The translations under genes and the position numbers were made by a program. A DNA stretch of 64,000 nt from Dactylonectria macrodidyma. Taxonomy: Eukaryota > Ascomycota > Sordariomycetes > Hypocreales > Nectriaceae. The stretch lies in contig JAGMUV010000031.1 in the NCBI GenBank assembly GCA_020744425.1, forward strand, positions 248,001 to 312,000, in the 5' to 3' direction. The notes under the pieces were generated by a model, which was given only the letters and a program-made list of their open reading frames with translations, was not told the DNA's origin and searched no databases. Below, piece by piece: positions 21,192 to 30,465 of the stretch; within the stretch, counting starts at the first letter, position 1, and the number at the start of each line of letters is the position of its first letter.

Positions 21192-22343
21192 ATGGCTAAC
21201 GCTGCCCCCACTCCCATCGATCGAGTGCCTCCCTGCCCCCTCCTCAGCGCCAGCAACACCGAGGAAACGTTCCGAAATGCCTTCGCAGCCAACCCCACCG
21301 GCCTCATGAAAGAAGTCTTCCTCGTATGCAACGCCGCCTACAGTATGCAAACAGTAATCGATTCTCTACGTGCCTCGGCCGCGAAGACAAGTACAGAAGT
21401 AGAGGACCTCCAAACTCGCCTAAGCAACTCCCTCATGGAATCGAACGACAAAGACGATACAATCTCCCACATGGCAGGACAAATAGAGGCATACAAGGCA
21501 ATGGCTGCCACAGGAGGAAGCCATCGCCAACGCTCCGCCGAACACCCCAAACCAGATCCATTTAATGGAGACAACCCGAAAGAATTGCCGGAATTCTTAC
21601 AGAAACTCGAGCTCAAATTACACATGAACAGAGACTGGTGGACAGATGAAACAGAACGAATGGGGTTCGTCATTTCATGCCTTAGTGGAGACGCCCACGC
21701 CCAAGTCAGCTACAACGTATCACACGGAATCGTCAAGTTTACGAACGTCGAAGCTATTATCACAACCTTGAAGACAGTTTACGGTGATGTTGACCCGGCC
21801 GCCACTGCACAAAAGGAGATATACGACATGAAACAAGGCCACAAGCCACTCGCAAGCTTCCTGCCTAACTGGATTGCCGTCGCCAAGCTCACCGAATTCG
21901 AAGACAAATCCTTGATCTCTCACTTGAAGCGTGCTCTCCACCCCGATATCATATGGAGACTTGTGGTCCTTAAAGCTACGCCTACCACTTTGGCGGAATT
22001 CATCGAACTCGTCAGGCAATGCGACAGCGAATGTCGCCAGCTCAATGGCGACTATTATAAGAAGAGGCCTGGCAACAACAATACCCCTGCTAGCACGGTC
22101 TCCGCCGCACCTGGACCCCAAACCCCGACAACTACGAACGGAGGGGACGCCATGGATTTGAGCGCCACCTCCTGGGGGGCCAAAGACGTGGCGTCCGGGC
22201 GCAAACCCCGAACCCTTGAAGAAAAGGAAGCACGCAGGGCCTATTGCACCGCCCACGGACTCTGCAACTGGTGCAATTCTCCGGATCATAAACCCCACGT
22301 TTGCCCCACGGCCCCCTGGAACAACAAGGAAAAAAAAGCATAG
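21192..22343 (+). CDS. gag: Gag polyprotein of the Gypsy element
   Basis: 383 aa from ATG 21192. Gag forms the cytoplasmic particle that packages retrotransposon RNA. A coiled-coil-like N-terminal stretch (residues about 45-100) is followed by the retrotransposon Gag core (PDPFNGDNPKELPEFLQKLE, then GDAHAQVSYNV and YGDVDPAATAQKE). The C-terminal zinc knuckle is degenerate (YCTAHGLCNWCNSPDHKPHVCP). The last codons run through an A8 tract to TAG at 22341-22343, and pol is reached by a -1 shift there. No inactivating change is seen. Confidence 0.93.
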   Translation: MANAAPTPIDRVPPCPLLSASNTEETFRNAFAANPTGLMKEVFLVCNAAYSMQTVIDSLRASAAKTSTEVEDLQTRLSNSLMESNDKDDTISHMAGQIEAYKAMAATGGSHRQRSAEHPKPDPFNGDNPKELPEFLQKLELKLHMNRDWWTDETERMGFVISCLSGDAHAQVSYNVSHGIVKFTNVEAIITTLKTVYGDVDPAATAQKEIYDMKQGHKPLASFLPNWIAVAKLTEFEDKSLISHLKRALHPDIIWRLVVLKATPTTLAEFIELVRQCDSECRQLNGDYYKKRPGNNNTPASTVSAAPGPQTPTTTNGGDAMDLSATSWGAKDVASGRKPRTLEEKEARRAYCTAHGLCNWCNSPDHKPHVCPTAPWNNKEKKA

Positions 22344-25300
22344 TCTCCGACGAAAGTCGCCGCAGGAGACGCAAGAAAAAGGCCGACCTACAGCTCTCTT
22401 CTCTGGACACCAACCAAGCTCACTTGCTATTACCATGCACTCTGACTGAAGACAGTAATTCAAGCTCAATCAAAACCCACTCCATGCTTGACTCTGGTGC
22501 TACCGGAAAGGCATTTATAGACGAGTCTTTCGCGCACACAAACAAACTCACACTATACAAACTACGAACTCGTCGCCGGCTGAACGTAGTCGATGGAAGA
22601 CCTTCCTCGGCTGGCGATGTCACTCACGTAGCGAAACTGAACATGGACATTAAAGGACATAAGGAAAAGATGCTCTTCTACGTGACGAAGCTCGGGAAGT
22701 ACGACATCATCCTCGGAAAGCCTTGGTTGACCGATCACAACCCTGACGTGAATTGGAGCGAGAATATCGTAACCTTCAAATCCGATCACTGCCGGACGCA
22801 CTGTTTGACGAAAGGATACCTCCAATTGCCAGTCGCCGGAACCTGCCCCCTGTCAATTTCAGCTACTACGTCAACGCTTCCACGCCCACCACTTCCCCGG
22901 AGAGTTGGCGCAGCCGCGTTTCATTTCTTAGCTGAAAAACGTGACGTGGCTATATTCTCACTGTCACTTTACGAGATTGACCGAAGACTAGCGGAACTCG
23001 GGGTAATCACCGAAGTGTCCACATTCGCAGAAGCCAGAACACCCCGATTCGATTCCGCACTCACCAACATACAAAAGATGGAGCGAGAGCTCCGATTTCA
23101 AGATGACCACTCCCCCCCTCAACACCAGAACCGACAAGACCTTCGAATCCGGAAAATGGCTGCCGACATGTACCTCTCAGGAGCATCACTCGAAGATATA
23201 CGCAAAGCTCTTGAACCCAAAACCTTGATCGACCCGGCAACAAAAGTCCCCCGTCACTACCACGAATTCCTCAAAGTCTTCGACCAGACCGAGGCAGATA
23301 AACTTCCCCCCCACCGAGACTGCGACCACGAAATTGAACTTCTACCTGGCACAACCCCACCCCATGGGCCTCTGTACGGGATGTCCGAAGACGAACTTCT
23401 CGTTCTCCGGAAATTCCTTCAAGAAAACCTCGACAAAGGTTTCATACGCGCTAGCACCTCACCAGCAGCCTCGCCAGTGTTATTTGCGAAGAAACCAGGA
23501 GGGGGCCTCCGCTTTTGCGTGGACTACCGAGCGCTTAATGCTATAACCATCAAGAACCGATACCCGCTACCATTAATCCAGGAGACCCTTTCCCAGCTGA
23601 GCCAAGCCAAATACTTCACAAAGCTCGATGTCGTCGCAGCGTTTAACCGAATACGCATCAAGGAGGGTCAGGAGTGGATGACAGCATTCAACACGAGATA
23701 CGGCCTCTTCGAGAGCTTAGTGATGCCCTTTGGACTATCAAACGCCCCAGCCACATTCCAAGCCCGAATCAACGAAGTCCTACGCCCGTTCCTTGACAGA
23801 TATTGCACCGCCTACATCGACGACATCCTCATCTACTCGAACGACCTCGCCTCCCACAGACTTCACGTCAAATCAGTACTTCAAGCACTCGAAGCTGCAG
23901 GCCTGCAACTTGACGTCAAGAAATGCGAATTCGAGACCACCGAAGTGAAATACCTAGGCATGATCATCTCAACCACCGGAGTACGAATGGACCCAGAAAA
24001 AGTCGATTGTCTCGTTAACTGGGAAACCCCCGTCAACGTGAAGGATGTCCAAGCCTTCTTAGGTTTCTCGAATTTCTACAGACGATTCATCAAAGGATTT
24101 TCACGCATCGTGCGACCGCTTGTCGCCTTGACACGGAAACTCGTCAAGTGGAACTGGACTCGGTCTTGCCAGGAGGCATTCGACATGCTCAAAAACAGTT
24201 TCACTTCAGCCCCAATCCTCAGACACTTTGACCCTACAAAAGAAGTGTTCGTGGAATGCGATGCCTCCGATTTCGTGTCCTCGGGCATCCTCTCCCAAGA
24301 AGACGATCATGGAGTACTGCACCCGGTGGCTTTCATGTCCAAAAAATACGACCCCGCCGAGTGTAACTACGAGATCTACGACAAAGAACTCTTAGCTATT
24401 GTTCGCTGCTTTGAATGCTGGAGACCCGAACTTCAGGGCGCACACCACCCGATCACAGTTATTACCGACCATGCCAACCTCCGATACTTCATGACAACCA
24501 AACAACTTTCAAGACGTCAAGTCAGATGGAGCGAATTCCTGTCACAGTTTCAATTCGCTATCAAGTCGATACCAGGGAAAGAAAACGGAAAACCCGACTC
24601 ACTCACACGGAGATCGCAAGACTTACCAAAAGACGAAAATGACGACCGCATCCAGTACCAACAACAATCCTTGCTTAAACCTCACAACATCGACCGTTCC
24701 GTGCAAGAACAAATGAAGCTCGACCCCGAGCTCTCAGAGCTCTTTGCAAACCTCTGCTGGGAACAAGACATTGCGCTCTGCCCCGCTATCCTCGACGACA
24801 TTCAACCAGAACCAATCGACCACAAGATCACGAGACTCCTCGACAAAGGTTACGAAGACGACGAATGGTGGATGAAAATCAGGGACGAGATGCTCAAACC
24901 TCATGGCATCCCTCACTCAAAGGAAGTTTCCCTATCGGAATGTGCGATACACGAAGGCCGATTATATTTCCGAGAGAGGCTATACGTACCCGAAGGGGAG
25001 CTACGGACTCTTCTCATCCAACTCGCCCACGACAGTGTCGAATCAGGCCACCCCGGGAAAAACAAGCTATACGAACTCATTTCACGCTCTTATTGGTGGC
25101 CAAGGCTCAACGCTGATACGAAACAATTCACACGCAATTGCCATGGATGTCTGAGAAACAAGACCTCCCGGCTGCGGTATCAGGGGACGCTGAAACCTCT
25201 CCCAATTCCCCTGCAAAGATGGAGAGACCTATCTATCGACTTCATTGGGCCTATTCAACCTACCGCCCGTGGATTCAACGCAATCATGGTCGTAGTTGAC

Positions 25301-26398
25301 AGACTGTCAAAGGACAGGCACTTCACGCCCTGCAGGACCGACATGAATGCATATGATCTGGCAATGCTCTTCGTACGAGATGTGTGGAAACTCCATGGAC
25401 TACCTGACTCAATTGTCTCCGATAGAGGACCACTCTTCGTCTCGGAGTTCTGGAAAGCAGTGTGCCACCGTTTACAGATCAACATTAGCCTTTCTACAGC
25501 CTATCACCCGGAAACCGACGGCCAGACGGAAATCGCCAACTCATTCCTCGAGCAATACCTCCGCCAGTACGTCAGCTTCGCTCAGGACGATTGGGATGAG
25601 TGGCTCCCATTAGCCGAATTTGCAGCCCGCAACGTTGTCAACGATTCAACTGGAATATCCCCATTCTTTGCGAACACAGGCTACCACCCTCGAATGAGCT
25701 TTGGTCCCCCTCGAGCAATACCACGAGCAGCATCCAAAGACCTGGCAGAGCGCTGCAAAGAGGGCAACGACTTCGCCGCCAAAATGCAAGAGATCACTGA
25801 CCTACTCCGGACGAACCTGCTCTCAGCTCAAGCCTCCCAAGAGCAATTCGCCAACGCAAATAGATCACCGGCGCCAGCGTATCGAGTTGGAGACATGGTG
25901 CTACTTAGCACACGCAACATCACTTCAGCCAGACCCATTCCAAAACTAGACCACAAGTTCATTGGCCCTTTCCGAATCGAGCGCGTGCTCAACGCTCACT
26001 CCTACCAACTAAGATTGCCACACGAATTAGATTCCATTCACAATTCATTCCACACAAGCCTTCTGCGACCATCACCAAACGACCCGCTCCCCGGCCAACG
26101 CAACCCTCCGCCCCCACCAATAACCCTAGATGCAAAAGGGGAGAAACTTTGGGCGATTGAAGCAATACTGGACTCGAAACGCACAAAACGGAAGGGCTTC
26201 CAGTACCATATTCTATGGAGAGGCTTTGATCTCAAGGAAGCAACGTGGGAACCACTGCACAACGTCGTCAACGCTCATATTGCCATCAAAGAGTTCGAGA
26301 AGCGCTACAAAAACAAACCTAGACCCACGAAACAAGAAATGCAAAGCGCCCGCCTCCAGGCAAAACAAGACGTGGAAGAATCAGAAGAAATGGAGTAA
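22301..26398 (+). CDS. pol: Pol polyprotein of the Gypsy element: protease, RT, RNase H, integrase, chromodomain
   Basis: 1365-codon open frame; its first 14 codons overlap gag, so it is expressed as a Gag-Pol fusion rather than from its own start. Order of domains: retropepsin (HSMLDSGATG, catalytic Asp near 64), reverse transcriptase (FCVDYRALNAITIKNRYPL; YIDDILIYS near 505), RNase H (FVECDASDF near 650; NYEIYDKELLAI), integrase zinc finger (HPGKNKLYELI...CHGC near 915-950), integrase core (SIDFIGPIQ, VSDRGPLFVSEFW, YHPETDGQTEIAN), and a C-terminal chromodomain (YHILWRGFDLKEATWEPLHN near 1305). The chromodomain places it in the chromoviruses, whose integration is steered to particular chromatin. 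All catalytic motifs are intact. Confidence 0.97.
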   Translation: MPHGPLEQQGKKSIVSDESRRRRRKKKADLQLSSLDTNQAHLLLPCTLTEDSNSSSIKTHSMLDSGATGKAFIDESFAHTNKLTLYKLRTRRRLNVVDGRPSSAGDVTHVAKLNMDIKGHKEKMLFYVTKLGKYDIILGKPWLTDHNPDVNWSENIVTFKSDHCRTHCLTKGYLQLPVAGTCPLSISATTSTLPRPPLPRRVGAAAFHFLAEKRDVAIFSLSLYEIDRRLAELGVITEVSTFAEARTPRFDSALTNIQKMERELRFQDDHSPPQHQNRQDLRIRKMAADMYLSGASLEDIRKALEPKTLIDPATKVPRHYHEFLKVFDQTEADKLPPHRDCDHEIELLPGTTPPHGPLYGMSEDELLVLRKFLQENLDKGFIRASTSPAASPVLFAKKPGGGLRFCVDYRALNAITIKNRYPLPLIQETLSQLSQAKYFTKLDVVAAFNRIRIKEGQEWMTAFNTRYGLFESLVMPFGLSNAPATFQARINEVLRPFLDRYCTAYIDDILIYSNDLASHRLHVKSVLQALEAAGLQLDVKKCEFETTEVKYLGMIISTTGVRMDPEKVDCLVNWETPVNVKDVQAFLGFSNFYRRFIKGFSRIVRPLVALTRKLVKWNWTRSCQEAFDMLKNSFTSAPILRHFDPTKEVFVECDASDFVSSGILSQEDDHGVLHPVAFMSKKYDPAECNYEIYDKELLAIVRCFECWRPELQGAHHPITVITDHANLRYFMTTKQLSRRQVRWSEFLSQFQFAIKSIPGKENGKPDSLTRRSQDLPKDENDDRIQYQQQSLLKPHNIDRSVQEQMKLDPELSELFANLCWEQDIALCPAILDDIQPEPIDHKITRLLDKGYEDDEWWMKIRDEMLKPHGIPHSKEVSLSECAIHEGRLYFRERLYVPEGELRTLLIQLAHDSVESGHPGKNKLYELISRSYWWPRLNADTKQFTRNCHGCLRNKTSRLRYQGTLKPLPIPLQRWRDLSIDFIGPIQPTARGFNAIMVVVDRLSKDRHFTPCRTDMNAYDLAMLFVRDVWKLHGLPDSIVSDRGPLFVSEFWKAVCHRLQINISLSTAYHPETDGQTEIANSFLEQYLRQYVSFAQDDWDEWLPLAEFAARNVVNDSTGISPFFANTGYHPRMSFGPPRAIPRAASKDLAERCKEGNDFAAKMQEITDLLRTNLLSAQASQEQFANANRSPAPAYRVGDMVLLSTRNITSARPIPKLDHKFIGPFRIERVLNAHSYQLRLPHELDSIHNSFHTSLLRPSPNDPLPGQRNPPPPPITLDAKGEKLWAIEAILDSKRTKRKGFQYHILWRGFDLKEATWEPLHNVVNAHIAIKEFEKRYKNKPRPTKQEMQSARLQAKQDVEESEEME
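22330..22337 (+). promoter_or_regulatory. Putative -1 ribosomal frameshift site at gag-pol overlap
   Basis: In the Gag frame the end reads GAA AAA AAA GCA TAG, so an A-AAA-AAA heptamer lies four bases before the Gag stop. Pol is open in the -1 frame from 22301 and continues (SIVSDESRR) past the Gag stop. This is the standard geometry for -1 programmed frameshifting in Gypsy elements. A downstream stimulatory structure was not evaluated. Confidence 0.7.
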
Positions 26399-26410
26399 GG
26401 GGAGACCATA

Positions 26411-26583
26411 TGTGAGGGAACGATCAGGTGACTTTCATACTTTATGAATGATCTCGCTTAAGTTATGAATATCGTGTAAATAGCTTGAGTCAGAGTTTCC
26501 CCTGAGGAATCTCTTTCTCTCCTCGTAAACAATCATTTTGCCCAAGTCGCACTCGACCTCGTTCGTGCCCTTGTCCCGTCACA
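26411..26583 (+). repeat. 3' LTR of the Gypsy element
   Basis: 173 bp, matching the 5' LTR along its whole length as read. It ends CACA at 26583, directly abutting the helicase open frame. Confidence 0.97.
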
Positions 26584-27928
26584 GACTCGATATAGTCAAT
26601 TGGCGTTGTTGCGCGGCATGGTTAGCAGGGTCGTACCTTGGTTTGGCTGTTCTGCGACACTCGATCCAGTTACATTGGCTGAGGTTCGAGATCTCGGCGG
26701 GTTCGATCCTTGCGTTCAGATTCAACGTGCCTCCATTGACAGACCCGACATAACATTCGCCATTCAACCAATCCAGCATCAGACAAACAGTTTCCGCGAT
26801 CTGGAGTTCCTTGTTAGACCGGTGCAGGGAGCGATCGAGCAGGCTGTCAGGGAGAGACGGGAAAATATGGCAAGAGAGGCATTCAAAAATGGTGGCGGAA
26901 TGGCTGCTGCTCAGGGAGTATTAGCAACCACTCGACACCGGCGAATGGAAGCAGGATCTGACAGTCGTGCCCGCCGCAAGACTATTCTGAAGGCCGTAGT
27001 CTATGTCGACTCGATCACGCAGATCATCACGGCGGTCAAGCGGTTGAGAGTGCTGCTGATTCGGGCAGGTTGCTCCAAAACCGTAGCCATCGATGCCGTC
27101 CAGGCATACCATTCACAGCTTGCGGAGTCTGATAAGAGGCGCATAGCCACAGAGTTCGAAAAGCCTGATGCAGAGAGCGTCGTAGATAGCTCAATGCATC
27201 GCATCATCGTTGCGACAGACGCCATGGGAATGGGTATTGACAATCCAGATATCCGAGCCGTTGTTCAGTGGGGCGTCCCAGCGAGCATGGGCGCTTTATT
27301 GCAGCGAGCTGGCCGAGCCGCACGAGGTAAGGCAATCTCAGGTGAGTTCGTCTGGTTAGTACCGGCCTGGTGTTTTGGGGACAAGACAGAACACTCAAAA
27401 CTTCGATCCGCTAAGCGCATGCGGGAGAGCGAGAAACGGTCTACCCTGCCGCGAGGCATGTGGGAACTAATCAATGGTTCAACTTGCATCCGGAGAGGCA
27501 TACTCGAGTTCTTCGGCGAGAACGACGCATCATGGGCTTGTCCGACAGAGGCAACTTCGTGCTGTACCAAATGCATTGGGGACGAAGTCAGGTTACCTAC
27601 CCGCAAGACACAACATGTTAGGATTGTTCAATCTCAAAAGCACATCGCCGAAGCGGTGAAGTTCGCTTTGATCGAGTGGCGAAAGGCAAAGGCAGCGGAC
27701 GTCTTGTCTGCGACGCTCATGAGAGCTTCGCTACCCGAGCTTATCCTTCCGGATAGGGCTGTAGCCATGATATCAAGGACGGCTGCAACGGTTACTTCTA
27801 TGGGTTCATTAGCATATGCAGTGGACGGGGAATGGGGCGCTTTGGCCTCATACGGAAAGGAAGCCCTTGACGTCACACAGGATGCGTGTCTTGAGGCAAC
27901 GCTCCGAAAGCTCAAGCTCGATAGATAA
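26584..27928 (+). pseudogene. RecQ-type helicase, 5'-truncated at the Gypsy LTR
   Basis: The frame is open from the LTR boundary (ACTCGATATAGTCAATTGGC, giving TRYSQLALLRG) to TAA at 27926-27928, about 447 codons. It contains a motif-III-like GCSATL at the start, then the second RecA-like lobe with VYVDSITQIITA, IIVATDAMGMGIDNPDI (motif V) and LLQRAGRAARG (motif VI). A cysteine pair CCTKC follows near the C-terminus. Walker A and the DEAH box are missing: the sequence left of the Gypsy element is not helicase. RecQ enzymes unwind DNA 3'-5'. The 3' end lies 22 bp from the 3' end of the convergent DUF6589-type gene. Confidence 0.88.
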
Positions 27929-27950
27929 TATCAAAGGGCATCATCGCCTT

Positions 27951-30465
27951 CTACTCCTCGTCGGCATGATCACGCGCAAAAAACTGGCCGAGTTCTCCAC
28001 CAATTTCGCCATCTTCATCCTCTTCACCGTCGTGTTCCTGTTCATCTCCCCCGAAGTAATCGTAGTTGCCGCTGCATGCCGTACTGTTGAAATTGGCTAT
28101 CGCTTTGCCGGCAATGCGCATTGCTCCTGCTGTCAACACATCAGTAGCGTTATGTTTAACCGTTCGCCCACTGTGCAGAGCAATTGACCCGCTGTGAGAC
28201 AAACGTTGAGCCATCACCCTGATGTCAAGTTCTGCCGATTTCTCCGGGTGCTTGCCACTGCGAATGATCCTGTAAAAGGACTCTGTCTGCTTGGCAAGAG
28301 TAGCAAAGAAGTGTGTATTTAGAGCACAGTGCTCGAGGAGATAATCCAGCGTGAGGGAAGATCCACGTTTAGCGTTGAGGAGATTCCTGAGTGTACCATT
28401 GTGGAATTCCACGAGCCTATCTGTCTCATACCAGCTATCCGCCTTGCCCTGACGATTTACTAGCCCATTTGCAAGAATCGCACGCTGCAATTCCGGAGTA
28501 GCAGCACGCGATGACGTGAGACGGTAGAGGTACAGCATCTCATAGGCATATTTGGACTGTCCTGACCCATGGAAGTACAGGCAACAGCGATCAATGGCGC
28601 GACGCAAGAGGCCAAGATCAGCGTGCTTGATTGAATACTTCAGAAGCAGGTATGTTTGAGTGTGCTGCAAGAATAGGACGTGGTTCCGGAGCTCCTCGTC
28701 ATCAGTCGCGGCGGCATGTTTGCCATAGGAGTCAATGATCTCGTTGAGAAGTCGCGAGAAGGTTCCTTCATCGTGAACAGCTAGCGTTCGAGTGATGTCT
28801 TCGAACTCGACGCTGCTCCCCTTTCCAGACTGAGCAAGCATGTTCCATAGCAAGGCGCACACTCTTGCCTGGAAGCTATGGATAATCAGCTGCTCTAGAG
28901 AGTAGAAATCAGCTTTTGATTTACTGATCTTTTTCCTGGTCCAGAAGTTCATGGCGTCATATAATGTGGACTGATCGCTTCCTGGACCTCCGAAATGGAG
29001 TCTGGATATCATGTAAAGGTAGTTCATTCGGAGGTGGAAGAGCGCCGGCACTGGCAGTGCCCATTGTAGCCTGTCGTAAGGTTGCCCAGCTTCTTCTCTA
29101 CGTTGCTTGATCGAACGAATCCGCTGCGTGGTTTTCTGGTCGCCGTAGATGAGGAACAAACGCTGCTCAAAGGCAGTGTCTGGCAGGCGGTATTGATGTT
29201 GGAAGATGTTCTCCAGAATCAGGATATTGCCAGTATTAGTACTCTCGTCATGAGGAATGGGACCGAGCGAATGATGAACAGTCTTGATAGGTTTGAGAAC
29301 ATCGACAATGGGCATTGTTGGACGCCGCGTCTTTGCAGCGTCCGGGATGGCGCTTGAGAAGATCGTGTATATGGCCTCGTAGGCAAAGTGCCGTGATATC
29401 TACTGTGGGCCATTGCCAATCAGTGTAAGGCCAAGGACATGGTTGACTAAAACGTACCTGACGATGAATCTCATCATCTCGATTACCAGGGGCCAGGAAG
29501 ACATCAGTAGCACATATTTCCGCGCATGTATCAAGCATATTTTGCCGCAATCCACCAGGCGGCATTTCAATGCCTTGAATGACCTGGCCCGTCGTCATGG
29601 AATGGAATGTGGCTTGGTGATCAACTCGCTGCTCCTTGACGCCTTCCATTACCTCGAAATTATCGTACGCCGTCACGGAGTGGTTACTCTGTCCCATTCT
29701 TTCCACTTGTGCTGCAGCCCGAGTTGATTGTTCCTTGATGACTCGGATGACAGTGTTGTAACTGACAACGAGTCCAAGGCGAGCAAGGAGCTCTAGCTGT
29801 TGACGTTTCACACCTTTAGAATGCAGGTAGAGGCCTAAACTCGTCTGGAAGCCTGTGTAGGTGCTTTGACGCTGAGAGAAACAGAGGATTGATATGATGG
29901 CGACAATTCTAGCAACTGGTTCCTTTTGGCGCTGATATTTCCCCTGAGATTCAGGCGCCATGATGTCCCTGATAAGTCGTAGTAACAGAGGTGCCTCGCT
30001 CTGGATTGTGCGCAGGGTTTGATCCATGTCGAGGGCGTCGAACTCTCCATTCTTGGGAGTTGGATCGAACTGGTTAAATGGTGCCAGAGTGCCTAGCCTT
30101 TCCACATCTTTCCGCAACTCATTTTTGCCCAGATCCAGTGCCTCGATAATAGATGGCCTGCCATCCCCCAAAAGTTGGTCACCATCGCCGAAGTACGACT
30201 TCATGACACCAGAGTCCTTGTAGGCCGCTGATACGAATGCAGCCTGTCGACGAGTGTGGTTAGGACCTTCAGCAGAAGCTAGCGCCTTGACGAAGTCGGC
30301 AACACCCCAGCGCAGCTCCTTCCGCATGAAATTGCACACCAGGTCTAGCTTTTCGCCATCGGAGCGGGGCGAGCGTCTACGGCTGTTGTCGACGTTTGGC
30401 AGCGGCGGAGAGCTAGGCGTGCTACCTTCAGGTGTGGCTGGATGCGACGAAGTTTCGATTGTCAT
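27951..30465 (-). CDS. DUF6589-type large fungal protein, two exons
   Basis: Exon 1 is 30465-29458 and exon 2 is 29399-27951. The 58-bp intron (GTACGT...CAGTAG) sits at phase 0, giving 818 aa with no stops. The N-terminus is Ser/Pro-rich, then a charged helical region, ALASAEGPNHTRRQA near residue 65, and SVTAYDNFEVMEGVKEQR near 265 followed by HQATFHSMTTGQ. The second half has YLYMISRLHFGGPG, YLLLKYSIKHADLG and SWYETDRLVEFHNGTLRNLL near residue 650, and ends in an acidic tail (GGDEQEHDGEEDEDGE). I recognise the pattern as DUF6589, abundant in fungal genomes and commonly near mobile DNA; this is from memory. The molecular function is unknown. A nuclease or transposase role is inferred only from conserved acidic positions and context. 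Confidence 0.75.

Larger units (their letters stand above)
20709..26583 (+). mobile_element. Ty3/Gypsy chromovirus LTR retrotransposon (complete, 5.9 kb)
   Basis: Two 173-bp LTRs, 20709-20881 and 26411-26583, begin TGTGAGGGAACG and end CCCGTCACA. They appear identical base for base, so insertion was recent. Gag and pol lie between them with a -1 frameshift overlap. A purine-rich tract AAGGGGAGA (26397-26405) precedes the 3' LTR. The 5-bp flanks differ (TGTAC on the left, GACTC on the right), so no target duplication exists. The right flank is a helicase gene cut in mid-reading frame, while the left flank is unrelated. A diverged piece of a related LTR ends at 38050. Confidence 0.97.

Noticed and set aside
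22301..22340. Independent start codon for Pol
   Set aside because: The frame opens at TTG inside gag; a -1 frameshift at the A8 tract explains expression better.
21720..22469. 249-codon antisense frame opposite gag
   Set aside because: Mirror of the biased gag sequence; no motif, and it crosses the frameshift region.
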